Source of the DNA: Sparassis latifolia
Lineage: Eukaryota; Basidiomycota; Agaricomycetes; Polyporales; Sparassidaceae
Assembly (NCBI GenBank): GCA_018466975.1
Contig: CM031558.1
Location: 992,001 to 1,056,000, forward strand
DNA length: 64,000 nt
Direction: 5' to 3'
Position 1 is the stretch's first letter. Each line of letters opens with the position of its first letter. Of this stretch, positions 12,342 to 23,573 are shown piece by piece. A program made the translations under genes and the position numbers. A model generated the notes under the pieces. That model was not told the origin of the DNA. It saw only the letters and a program-made list of their open reading frames with translations, and searched no databases.

Positions 12342-12776
12342 GCTCGATCGAAGCCCGGATTTTCTCCCAGAGAACAGACCGTATTTTTCTCCTGCCAGTG
12401 GACGTAGGATATCTCTTCGTTCTCGTCAGAACTTGACGCGACTGTGATACGTACTTGGATTCGCGGACTTCGCTCCTGTAATTTGCCCGGTATCCGGAAG
12501 AAAGTACCAATTTTCATCTACGTTGACTTTTCGGAGACCCATGTGGGCGCGCCTTATGTATTGAAGTGGCTCACAGTCCGCTGTGTACATACTCCGAAAA
12601 GCTCGGGATTCAGGTTATTGAGCATACAGTATGTTATCGGGAGAGTTTCCTAGTTGAGACTATCAGGTGATCGCCAGATCCCAATCTTGAAATTCTCTGC
12701 TCGTCATTTTCCGCTGGTTTCATAGATGGTCTCAGGACCAGTATCGCTACAGGACATATAGGCGAGAACAAGCACC
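12342..12776. promoter_or_regulatory. Intergenic region upstream of rix7
   Basis: These 435 bp lie between two tandem genes. An in-frame TAG at 12759 bounds the rix7 start chosen below. No other feature is visible. Confidence 0.35.
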
Positions 12777-15487
12777 ATGGAAGTCCCTGTACGTTTCGCA
12801 TTGTCGGCTGCACAAAGGCTATCTCACAAATATTCAGACAGAGCCTGAGCTCGAATGCTTTGAACAAATCAATGCAAGGGCTATGGTCTGCCCATCGGCG
12901 AACAAAAATCAATCTCAATTCGTCTTCTGTGTCGAGTTCTTCCGCCATCACACCTGTAGCTACGCCCGCTGCCGATGAACCAGTCACCGCTGTCTCATTC
13001 GCTGAGACGCAGATTGCAGAGACCTCTACTGCTCCTCCATCGGGTCCACCACAATCTCTAGATGTCGATGGACCCATTCCAGATACACGCGCAGGAGTTT
13101 CGAAGAGAAGAACGCGCTCCGCTCGAACATCGGGCGAGGATAGTAACAAGAGGGCGAAGCTCTCGCACCCATCAGGAAGCGTTTCAAAGGACCACACGCC
13201 TCCGTCGACTCGACTTTCAGACCTCGGGGGCGTTGATGCCTGTATCGAAAAGATGCTTGAGCTCGTGGCGATGCCACTATGTCACCCGGAGATCTACATC
13301 CATACGGGTGTGCAGCCTCCGCGGGGAGTGCTGCTTCATGGTCCCCCGGGTTGTGGCAAGACGCTATTAGCAAATGCTATAGCAGGAGTATGTCCGATAT
13401 TTATATGTTACACTGCGCGGCGCTAATGCACATGCGATAGGAACTTGGTGTGCCATTCATCAGTATTTCTGCCCCATCTGTGGTGTCCGGCATGTCTGGT
13501 GAGTCAGAAAAGACACTGCGGGACACATTCGAAGAGGCGAAGGTGAGACAACCATATCCTGGTTCTTATTGCATGTCCATAAACAATATTACAGAGAGTA
13601 GCTCCGTGTCTGCTTTTTATCGACGAAATCGATGCCATCACACCGAAGAGAGAAAGCGCACAACGGGAAATGGAGAGACGAATAGTCGCACAATTTCTCA
13701 CATGCATGGATGGTTGGCTTTTTTCCTTGACGAGAGCTTCGCCTGATACTGAAGTGCGATCAGACATGTCCTGGGACAAAACCGACAATAAGCCTATCAT
13801 CGTCATCGGGGCGACTAATCGACCGGACTCGCTAGATGCAGCGCTGCGTCGAGCCGGCAGATTCGACCATGAGATCAGTATGGGCGTCCCAGACGAGGAA
13901 GCGCGAGCACAGTGAGTACATACAGCTTCTCCTGCGCGATTTCAAATCTCATAAGTTGGCAAGGATTCTTCGCGTGTTGTGCAGTAAACTCAGGTTGGAA
14001 GGCGATTTCGACTATATGTCGCTCGCGAAGGCCACGCCTGGTTATGTTGGTGCAGATTTGACGGCTTTAACAGGCGCAGCCGGCATCATTGCCGTCAAGC
14101 GTATATTCCAGCAGATATCCGAGGGCGCTCTCACCATCCCGGAGATAATCAATGAACAAAAAACTCCTTCGGACGAGGACACTTCCATGCTGGTTGACAC
14201 ACCTCAAGTTATCCCTGACCAACAGGCAGATTCGCAAGCACCCGCAAAACCAGTGCCATTCTCAACGTTTGACCTGTCTCTTCACAACAAGCCGGCCAGT
14301 TCCATCGTCCATTTCCTGCGTGCGCATCCCGACCCGCTCACAGAGGCCCAACTGGCACCTCTCTGCATCACCGCGCCGGACTTTAGGCTCGCGCTGAAGC
14401 AGGTGCAGCCGTCGTCTAAGCGCGAAGGCTTTGCCACCGTCCCGGACGTCACCTGGGCGGACATCGGTGCGCTGCATGAGACGCGCGAGGAGCTGCACAT
14501 GGCCATCGTGCAACCGATACGGCGCCCGGAGCTGTTCAGTGCGGTCGGCATCGAGGCGGCATGCGGCGTGCTGTTATGGGGTCCGCCCGGGTGCGGAAAG
14601 ACGCTGCTCGCGAAGGCCGTCGCAAACGAGTCGAGGGCAAACTTCATCAGCGTGAAGGGCCCTGAGTTGCTGAACAAGGTACGCGGTGCATAACCTTTCT
14701 CGGAGCAGGACCTCATGCATGTCCACCGCGCAGTATGTCGGCGAGAGCGAGCGGGCGGTGCGTCAAGTTTTCTCAAGAGCGCGAGCTTCCGCCCCCTGCG
14801 TCATTTTCTTCGACGAACTCGACGCGCTCGTTCCGCGGCGAGATGACAGTCTCGTGAGTTATTCCTCCCCTTCATCTCCGCCCTCAGTCCTCACTCAGCC
14901 CCCCCTAGTCCGAGTCCTCCGCGCGCGTCGTAAACACGCTGCTCACAGAGCTAGACGGACTCGACGCGCGCAAGAGCGTGTACGTGATCGCAGCGACGAA
15001 CCGGCCAGACATGATCGACCCCGCGATGTGCCGGCCGGGGCGGCTCGACAAGCTGCTGTACGTCGACCTACCCTTGCCGCACGAGCGCACAGAGATTGTG
15101 CGCACGATGGCGCGACGGCTCCCGCTCGCGGGGCCCGGCGCCGCACAGGCGCTCGAGACGCTCGTGTGCGAACGCTGCGAGGGGTACAGCGGCGCGGACC
15201 TCGCCGCGCTCGTGCGCGAGGCGGGCGTTGCGGCGCTGAAGCGCACGCTCGGCGCGCTCGACATGATGGGTGCGGAGACCGATGCAGACGAGACCCGCGA
15301 CGCGCTGGGTGGGGTGCCGCAGGTGCAGGTGCAACTTGACGACTTCGTGATGGCGCTCGACAAGGTGCAGCCGAGCGTGTCTGCGGCGCAGCGGAGGCGG
15401 TACGAGGCGTTGCGGTCGAAGTTCGCGGGACTGCCGGTGCGGGTGGGAAGGGACGAGGAGGAGAAGCGTATTGCGGAACGGGGGTAA
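12777..15487 (+). CDS. RIX7: AAA+ ATPase Rix7/NVL, pre-60S ribosome remodelling
   Basis: This is a nuclear double-ring AAA+ ATPase that removes assembly factors from pre-60S particles. Eight exons (12777-12788, 12842-13387, 13441-13542, 13595-13712, 13764-13911, 13964-14678, 14734-14853, 14909-15487) join in frame to 779 residues. D1 has [18 protein letters not shown], Walker A GPPGCGKT (about 171-178), Walker B LLFIDEID and [15 protein letters not shown]2 has [16 protein letters not shown], Walker [22 protein letters not shown], Walker [11 protein letters not shown] and [14 protein letters not shown] with arginine-finger-region CRPGRLDK. The region before D1 is short (about 130 residues) and Ser-rich with a basic patch (SKRRTR, KRAK), so the usual N-terminal nucleolar domain is reduced. 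The 12-nt first exon is the least certain part; an in-frame stop lies just upstream. The D2-coding end is markedly more GC-rich than the D1 exons. Confidence 0.9.
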
Positions 15488-15660
15488 TTTACACTCGAGT
15501 CCTCGGGTCACCTTTCGGGCTGCCTACGGCTCCGGAGGTGCTTCGTGCTATTTTTTGAACGGCGTTCGCGATGCGACGTGCTAGTAATACAATTCAGAAG
15601 AATACAGCAAAGTCCACGCCATCCTACGTATGTGAACGCGTCTAACGCCAACCCGCAGCA

Positions 15661-17404
15661 TCACAGCTCGCCGACCTTCTTCACACCCTGAGTCACGCGA
15701 TCGTTCCGTCTCCAAAACTCGACGAGCACGCTCGCGAGCCGGCCAGGGTCGTCCTGCGCCCCCGTCAGCACGAGGCGCGAAGAGATAAAAAGGGGGGGAG
15801 GGAGCGCACCTCCTGCAGCAGGTGCCCGACACCAGGCATGACGACGAGCTGGAACTTGCCCTGCATCTGCCCGATCATGAGCTCGCGGTCGAGGCGTTCC
15901 GTGCCCGCGAGCACGAGTAGGCGGGCAGCGCGCGCCGCCAGGAACTTGCGGGAAAGCCCTGTGAACCAACCTGCCCAGGGGACCACGGTCAGCAGCGCAC
16001 GTCAGGGAGCAAGTGAGAAAGGAAGGCGCAGAACGCACTGGTCCAGTATGGCGCGGTGTCACGAAGAGATGTGCGCCAGACATACGGCGGTTCTGTCGGC
16101 AAAGTCGACGGCACGATGAGCCCGGGGACAGACACGCGTGCGGACTCCAGGTTGCGGATGACGTTTGTCCTCACACTGCGGACCGCGCAGGAATCAGCTG
16201 CATCGGTAAATCACGACAACGAGCTGCCGCTTACTGAAATTCTATTGCGTCCTCCGGGCTGTCGAAGCCGGCGCGGCGAGCGTCGAGCAGGCTGTGCATC
16301 TGCGGGAGGGCTTCCAGCGTGAATTCTGCGGGGTCGCATATATGCGCTTGTTTAGTGTGCTCTAGGTCGCGTCGAGGGGATACGGACCTTCTACGATATC
16401 GAGCACGGCCACGCCAGTAAAGCGGTACCCGAGGTCCATCAGGAGTGGGAGAGCGTTGACGCATACTGAGCCGCCGAGGCTGTGGCCGACTAGCTGCAAG
16501 GTATTACTGGCTCTACGACGGGTCGCGGAAGGGGCGAGCGGTTTGACGTACCAGCAGGGTGGGCGCTGACGCCGAGTTGGGGTAGACGACCTTGAGGAGA
16601 TTCACGAAGTCCATGGTGAGCGTCTCGAGCGACAAATCCTCTTCTGGCGGCGGGGGCAGCTCGCGGCGGGTGGTTTTCCCTACAGCACTACGGTCAGTAA
16701 GGCGAGACGGCAAGCCAAACGCACACGCACCATGGCCGCGACAGTCCAGGGCAAGCACGCCGCACTCGCCGTTGCTGAGGGCGGTGATCTCCTTGGCGAG
16801 GCACGCGAAGGTGAGGCCAGAGTGGCCGGCGCCGTGGTGGCAGATCATGACGGCGCCATTGGCGAACTTGGGCGGGGTGTAGAAGACGCGGACGTCGAGT
16901 CCGGAGTCGGGCACGTCGACCTGTGTGGCCTGGTCGAAGAAGTGGGCGGCGGAGAGCGGGGAGTGGTCGACGGAGGAGTTGCGCCTGGTGGTGCGAACGG
17001 GCCTGGGGGGCGCGCGGGGGATTCTGTGAGTACTTGCGATCAGTATGGCGGGCGTGTGCGATGCCACTGCAAGTCACTGCGCCTGAGGTGCCCGCGTGCG
17101 GGAGCGCGTCGGGGACGTGTAGCAATGCAGAGGAGAGCTGCCCGACGCGACGTCAAATATCCGTACGAAACTGAACATCGCGGACGCAGAAATGGTGGGC
17201 GACAGGACAGCGTCCGCCGGTTGATCTGCAGGGAGGAGAGCAGAAGGGTACTTGCATTTGCGGGGGACCCATCGTGGATGGCAGAGAACCGAGCGAGTCC
17301 ACAGCCTCGGACTCTTCATCGTCGTCTTCGTCTTCGTCAGAGTGAGGCAGCGTTGGGAGCTTCGCGATGCGGGCAGCGAGCGCAGAGCGGTACAGGTCAG
17401 ACAT
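15661..17404 (-). CDS. PPE1: Protein phosphatase methylesterase 1 (PME-1/Ppe1)
   Basis: This alpha/beta-hydrolase removes the C-terminal methyl ester of the PP2A catalytic subunit. Start at 17404 (MSDLYRSALAARIAKLPTLP), followed by an acidic run (SDEDEDDDEES). Downstream exons encode DSGLDVRVFYTPPKFANGAV, the oxyanion-region CHHGAGHSGLTFA, VLALDCRGHG, the nucleophile elbow VGHSLGGSV, the strand VAVLDIVEG and the C-terminal GVGHLLQED with the catalytic His. It ends in VKKVGEL at 15661. All three triad elements are present and spacing is normal, so the enzyme looks intact. At least six short introns interrupt it. Confidence 0.9.
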
Positions 17405-18409
17405 GGCAATCGCAGACAGCGTGTATCAGTGGGCGCTTATGCACCTTGGCCGTGACCGTACAGCACATGCAACTCCTCGTCCACTGCTGATCGATGTCCA
17501 CCAACTCAGTGTGCATATCATACATCCCCACTCCGCCGCGGATATCTATAATGTTCGGTTGAAGTCAACATGCGAAGTCGATGCACCTTAATTCCATCCA
17601 CACGCAACTGATCGTCTTCTCCCCGCTCGCAATTGCCCTCTTCAGCTCCCTTCCGGAACCCCTTCTCATACTTGGACGGCACACCATGTACAGATCAGGT
17701 CGCACTCGTGTATCGTTATCGTTCCAATCGTGGTATTCCAGTGCCGTCCTCGACCGAACCCGAACATGCAGAAGCCGCCCAAGCTGCACGAACACTGCGC
17801 CGAAAGCCTCGCGTCTCAGAGCTCCCGGTGCAAATGCAGTGCCGCGTTCGTATGTCGGTCCGACGCTCAACCGTTACTCCATCGAACACCCCACCGAGTC
17901 TCCATCGAAAGCGTGTTCTGATATCTGAAACTAATTGACAACAACAGCTCTACCGTAAGTACTCACTATTCAGCTATCGAGAATGCGTTTGTGATAATGT
18001 CGGACAATGGCGAGATGAGAAAACAGAGCGGACAATGCGGAGAGGACAACTCGCCAGCCGGCCGTAGGACCGGCGGCGTAACCGTAGGCGTAAATAGGAT
18101 AATATGCGAGGAATGAATCTTGCGGTGATGCGGCGTAACAGACGGATGAGATGAAAACGACATTGGCAGAATGTGTGCAATGGCAGACGTGCGTGGCTCA
18201 GGCCCGAGGAAAAAGGTGAATGGTGAGAATCTGAAGCTGATCAATATCAACGCGTCAAGTTATCGGACAGTCGGAACCTCGTCCGCCCGTCATGGCCAGC
18301 GGTAGAGCGCTGGGTGCATGCGGCAAGCAGGGCCGTACCCCAACCCCACAAACAGAATAGGCAAGCTCGCAGGCTTATCGCGCCAGTGTTGTGCACAGCG
18401 TTAGTGCAC
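17405..18409. other. Intergenic region between ppe1 and med19
   Basis: About 1 kb upstream of ppe1 and downstream of med19. Overlapping open frames of about 60-115 codons occur at 17565-17938 on both strands, but none has recognisable content, so I call no gene. A D-arm-like sequence near 18293-18320 resembles part of a tRNA but has no T-arm partner (see rejected items). Confidence 0.35.
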
Positions 18410-19894
18410 CTAGGCATGCGGTGTGGGCTGCTGCACAGGCATCTCGCGCGCCTGACCCGCGGAGTCCTGAGGTCAGAAGGGTGATCAGCAACGCGCGACC
18501 CCAACGCAGAATGCAACCAACCATGCGCTGCTTTTTGACAGGCCGCGGGCGTACCCCAGCGCTGCCGGCCTTGGCGCCGACAACCACGAGCGGCTTCGCT
18601 GTGCTCCCGGGGGCACCCTGGGTAGGGACGGTGCCATTCACGGACACACCGTCCGCCGTTTGCTCACGCTCGCGCTTCACGCCGCGCTTCGGCACCGCTA
18701 GTTCCTGCACCATGCCGGACTGTGGACGTTGCATCGTAGCCGGCGTATGGGCCACCACAGGCGGTGGCGCAACTGCGGGTGGAGAAGCGTAGGCGGCCGG
18801 TCCAGGCCCCGACACGGGGGTAGACATCGACTGTGGCGTCCCGATGCCTACGGGTGTCCGCCCTCGGGCCTGGCCGGTACTTGTATGAGGCCCTGACGGT
18901 TGTCGAGGCCTTGGTGTCGCTGTACGAGCAGGGCCCCCTGCAGTGCCTGGTGTCGGGGCCGCCGTGGGCGCTGGAGTCGCGGGAAATCCGGACGGTGTGC
19001 TTGTGCCGACAAGTGTGGCGGGCAAGATGCCCGCCTTTGCACGCTTCTTCATCTCCTTCTGTGCGTTGGAAAGTGACTGAGATGAGACATCGTGAGTTGT
19101 GGCGCTCAAAAGTGAGACGAACCCGCTTCTTCCTGTCCTCCCGCGCTTGAGGTGACTCTGCCACCAAGGCGTTGATATTCCACTGTGTGGCAGGTGAGTG
19201 CTGAAAAGCAGGAAGACGGGCATAGTAAACGTACACCCTTGAGTCCTTCAAGACTGACGGAAAACGCCTCCCGCTGCGTTTTCAAGTCGAACGGCGTTAT
19301 GGCCATCTTCTGCTTGGGCGGAACCGATATCATCGTCGTCAAATAGTCGTCTTTCTTCATGGAGTGTTTGCCTGCAAAAAAGGGGGGAACGACGAAGCGT
19401 CACACGGGAACGCCGGCGGAGGCGGGCGAGGCTTCGACGAACCAGGTATACCCTTAATGAGATGCTTGTAGTTATTCTTCCACTTCTTTTCTGCCTTGCT
19501 ATCCTCTTCGTCGCCGTCGTGGGCCGCGGGCGTCGCGGAGAGGTCGGGGGGCTCGCGGGGCCCGTGCTCCTTCTCCTTGCCCTTACCCTTGTCTGTGGTG
19601 GCGCCCGGCGGGGTCGGTTGGCCGCCGGTGGAGACCGGGGTGACGTACGGGCGGACATACTTGTCGTAGGCGGGTGCGAGCTTGAAGCGTGCGACGAGGT
19701 CCTGTGTGCTGGTGAAGTAGGGTGGGGGCTGGGGGAGGGCTGCGAAGGGGGATAGCGAGGTCAGCTCCGTGGCAACGCAGAGGGCGAACGGGCAGACCTG
19801 GGGGCGGGAGGACGTCGGAGACGGTGGAGGGGCCAGCGAGGGCGTTTGTGGGCTGGAGGGGGTACTGGGCGGAGAGTCCGTCGTCGATGTCCAT
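18410..19894 (-). CDS. MED19: Mediator complex subunit 19 (Rox3 family)
   Basis: This is a head-module subunit of Mediator, bridging activators and RNA polymerase II. Start at 19894 (MDIDDGLSAQYPLQPTNAL). The family core is clear: YFTSTQDLVARFKLAPAYDKYVRPYV, then KKWKNNYKHLIKGIPGKHSM, TMISVPPKQKMAITPFDLKT and REAFSVSLEGLKGWNINALV. A basic segment (KKRAKAGILPATL) is followed by a Pro/Thr/Gly-rich tail and KRGVKRERE. The last intron is needed to give the end KKQRMDSAGQAREMPVQQP and the stop at 18410. Reading through it would give a different tail of about 40 residues. Confidence 0.87.
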
Positions 19895-20204
19895 CACGGC
19901 GATGGCGGCGACGATGAGCACAGCGCTCTGCAGCTTCAAATCGCGTGAGTGGCGAGAACCAACAGGGATTCCGTCTCCGAAAGGGTGTTTCTATCTGAGC
20001 TTGAAACAAAAGCGGAACGAAGGTAAGCAGCATCCGCGCGGAGCTCGAAATGGGATCAGTGCCCTGTGGGGTTGTGTCAGCAAAGGAAGGCCGCTTCCAG
20101 GCTGAGCCGGCTGCGCAGATGCTATCATTTAGTACTGAGCTATCGACGAGCGCGAGTCGCAGGACACGCCCCATGCGCATTCCCTCTCCTCAGGTTCCAC
20201 CATC
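19895..20204. promoter_or_regulatory. Divergent promoter region, med19 / MFS gene
   Basis: These 310 bp lie between two divergent start codons. No TATA box or repeat stands out. Confidence 0.35.
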
Positions 20205-22940
20205 ATGGCTGACCCAGACGACAGCTTTCAGGCAGCCGACGCCATAGGCACCTCCACCATCTCTGTCTTTTCCCCCTCCCTCTCTAGAGTCAGGTCTCAC
20301 ACTCCCCAGGTTCACCATTCTTCACTGCGCCCCGAGATGTCAGCGCTCACCCCGACCGAACGAGACCCGCTTTTGCACGGCGCACGTAAGGTCAAGAAGC
20401 CATTCTACCGTGCTAGGCCGCTATGGTGAGTGTCGTCTATCGGTGTGCCAGAATTGCCGTCGTTATCATCGGTGGTCACCCAACCGTACGCCACCGCAGT
20501 TGCGCGTCAGACTAGCTTGCCGACAGTGGTCGATGAGAAATTTCGACCTAGGCCGGCGTTGGCATTCACAGCGTAGGCATGCAGCGCGTCGCGTTTGGCG
20601 CCGATCACGACACCTTGCGTCAGTTTCGCTAGTCGCACTGTCGTGCACTCTGTCCGCACTTGGGTTCCTACCAAATGTGTCGACTGTGCGCAAATCACCT
20701 CAATGTGGGGAAGGTGTTGCTCGGCCATTCCACTCTTAGCTCTCCGTAGCTTCTAATGAGAATTTGACTAATGGTCCCGTTTCGCACAGGCTCGTGCCAT
20801 TCGCTATATCCGCGTCAGTCATCGTGAGTACAGTATCTCCCGTCCACTCATATGTGACCGACCCCACGCGCAGCGCGGAATGACCTTGGGTCCGCGTATC
20901 GAAGTGTTCACTCAGCTCTCTTGCAATGCGGTCTATGGTCACGACGTGTACGATCATACGACCACCAACCTGTCCCTCGTTTCCGCCTACCACACTCCTT
21001 TGCACATCGACCCCGTGGGTCCTCACCTGAGCAGGCTGGACTTTGGTTTCTCCCGTTTCCGCAAGCGCTCCCTTGCAACGTTCCAGGACACCGCTGGCAC
21101 AGGCGATGAAGATGATAACGACGAGCCAGACCCGCGTCAAGTGCCGTCGAAACGCTGCTTGCAGGATGCGACTGTGCAAGCTGGTGCGGCGCGATTGCAG
21201 GTGATCATGACCACGACGATGGGCGTGCTTTCCGCTCTCACAACCGGCTGGTGGGGCCATTTCGGCGAGCTGCACGGCCGCACACGCGTCCTGGCTGCCG
21301 CCACGCTCGGGCTCTTCCTTACGTATGTACCATGCCCAACTGCTATCTAGCTCCAAACCCACTGACCCATACCCGCAGGGATCTGACGTTCATTCTCGTG
21401 TCGACACCGCATAGCATCTTCGCCGCGCACGGACACAAACTACTCATCATATCGCCCGCGATCGAGGGCATGCTCGGCGGGTGGCAGACGCTGCAGGCGG
21501 CGATCAACGCGTATGTCTCGGACTGCACCTCGGACGGTTCGCGCGCACAGATCTTCTCGCGCTTCACGGGCGTGTCCTTCCTTGGGCTCTCGATCGGCCC
21601 CACCATCGGTGCGTTCCTAATAACGCACCCCATCTTCAAGTCTGTCCCGCCGCCATCATCGTCTGCTCACGCCGGCACGGCGACGGTCACCTCTGTTTTC
21701 TACGTCGCCGCGATGTGCTCATTCGCGAACCTGCTCCTGGCGCTCTTTGTGTTCCCTGAGGCCCCGAAGAAGCATGCCAAGATCGGGCAGGAGCTGCGAA
21801 CAGTGCCAGACGAGGATGCACCAAGGAAACAGGGCCATCTTGCCGGCTTCCTTGCGCCTTTTGCGCTGCTGGCGCCGCAGACGGTCCAGAGACCAAACGG
21901 AACGACGGCCAAGGATTACCGCTTGACCTTGATCGCTCTTACTTTGCTAGTATATGCGCTATCTACTGTGAGATGGCATCTTCAGTTTCCCCTGGTTCAT
22001 AATGACTCAACATCTATGTCTGAAAGGGTATCTTCCAAATCAAATATTTATACGCAGAACATATCTACGGATGGGGAGCTGAACAAGTAAGTCTGAGGTG
22101 GTCGTCACAGTGCCTCCGTGACTGACCTCCCAATCAGCTGAGTTACTATATTTCTGCCATGGGTCTTGCTAGAACATTGTATTTATTGGCTGTCATGCCA
22201 CGTACGTCCACCTTCTCTTTCTTAGCGGCCTTATCTCTAAATACTTACTTCGCAGTCATCGTCCTGACCTTCAAGCCCAAACGCGAGCCCGTGTCCCACC
22301 CCACGCACGCAGCCGTAATCCCGAGCAAAAAGGCGCCGCCCACCGCAGCGCAGGTCGCGCGGGAGATGAAGTTCGACTTCGTGCTCCTGCGCCTGTCGCT
22401 GGTGGTCGACCTCCTCTCGCACACGCTCGTTACGCTCTCGCCCGAGAACACGAGCGCGGCGATGTTCACCGCATACACATCGCTCAGCAGCTTCGGCGCG
22501 GGCGTCGACCCTGCGATGCAGAGTCTCGCGCTCTGCATCATGCAGGCCAACGGCGAGGATAACCGCGGGAAGCTCTTTGGTGCGTTCGCGATGCTCCGCA
22601 CCGTCGGCCAGATGATCATCGGCGTCAGTCTTTTCTTCCTGACTCTCTTCACGTTGCGCTGTGCTCACACGTCGTTGGACAGCCGATACTCTTCGGTCTG
22701 ATCTACAGCACGACGGTCGCGCAGTTCCCCAAGGCGATCTTCATCGCGGCGGGCGCATTCGCGTTCGCCGCGCTTGTGCTCATCTGCTTGGTGCGCCCCG
22801 ATGCGGGCTTGAGGGCCAAGGTACCCTCACGCCGGCGGGACGACAGCGAGATCGAGCGTGGTCGGTCGCGCGTGAGCAAGGACATCAGCCACTCGAGTAT
22901 GAACCCGACACGGGCAGATTCGGCGTCGGGTTTGCGGTGA
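20205..22940 (+). CDS. Major facilitator superfamily transporter (DHA1/Hiat1-like)
   Basis: This is a multi-pass membrane protein in many short exons. The N-terminal tail (MADPDDSFQAADAIGTSTIS...) is cytosolic and ends in a basic stretch before the first helix. Recognisable segments are MGVLSALTTGWWGHFGELHGRTRVLA (a motif-A-like loop between TM2 and TM3 with a diverged GxxxDRxGRR), IISPAIEGMLGGWQTLQAAINAYVSD, FTGVSFLGLSIGPTIGAFLI, LTLIALTLLVYALSTG, the intervening loop (IKYLYAEHIYGWGAEQLSYY) and a final pair ending in FIAAGAFAFAALVLICLV. The C-tail is basic and Ser-rich and ends at 22940. An unusually long hydrophilic loop (about 80 residues, DPVGPHLSRL to QVPSKRC) follows TM1. Substrate cannot be read from sequence. 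Confidence 0.82.
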
Positions 22941-23573
22941 GCTTGCGCGGTAGAGTGCTTTGCTGGATGTATTGGTGTTTGTATATGTACATTAATCGCT
23001 ATCCCCTTCTGTGCGCTTCGCCTGGATCCCTCGTGCGAGGGACGTGGCGGAGTGCCCATATGCATGCTTAGCTTACAGTACGGTTAGACTTGTAACATAT
23101 TGGTTGGAATATTGAATAACATAGAAATGCCACGACTTGGAAATGGATGTGTTGGAGTCTGCAACTACAGAGGTGACGAAATATGTGGTCGCCCACTATG
23201 AGTTGTGGAGATCGTACGAAGGCATTTCCAGGTAACTCCCACTTACAGAAAAACTGCGCTTTAGCACTTCCGGAAGCTGTACTGGAGCACTTCTGGTGGT
23301 TCGTAAGGTGAGTGCACGACGCCAGAATTCGACGTGATGAAAGCTCACATGCACAAACGGTAGGAGCGAAAGTCCGAGCTTCAAATCCGCCAAGTTCGGA
23401 CTTCTTGGCGGATTACAATCAGCTCAGCAATTCACTGTAGATAGACCGCTCTAGTTCCTCCTACATAGGAGACACGTCACCCGAGCCATGCACTGAGCCG
23501 CTCCACGTATGCACATATAGTCAACGGAAACGGCGACGATGGTCTTCGACCATGTTCTTGACCGCAGACCACC
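22941..23573. other. Intergenic region between the MFS gene and the SARAF-like gene
   Basis: These 633 bp hold the MFS 3' end and the downstream promoter. They contain one perfect hairpin (listed separately) and, just before the next start codon, a small inverted repeat ATGGTC-TTC-GACCAT at 23539-23553 that includes an upstream ATG. Confidence 0.4.
23385..23415. repeat. Perfect 11-bp inverted repeat with 9-nt loop
   Basis: AATCCGCCAAG (23385-23395) and CTTGGCGGATT (23405-23415) are exact reverse complements separated by TTCGGACTT. It lies about 440 bp after the MFS stop codon and about 160 bp before the SARAF-like start codon. It could be a factor-binding palindrome or an RNA hairpin in a UTR. 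Confidence 0.6.

Noticed and set aside
16732..17490. 252-codon plus-strand frame opposite ppe1
   Set aside because: Antisense of PME-1 coding exons with conserved catalytic motifs on the minus strand.
17565..17938. Small overlapping frames between ppe1 and med19
   Set aside because: Three frames on both strands compete with no recognisable content and no splice context that would make one convincing.
18288..18330. tRNA-like D-arm (GGCCAGCGGTAGAGCGCTGGG) on the plus strand
   Set aside because: The A-box-like part is good, but no B box (GGTTCGAATCC type) or T-arm follows within 60 bp and no acceptor stem forms, so it is not a tRNA gene. It might be chance or a relic.
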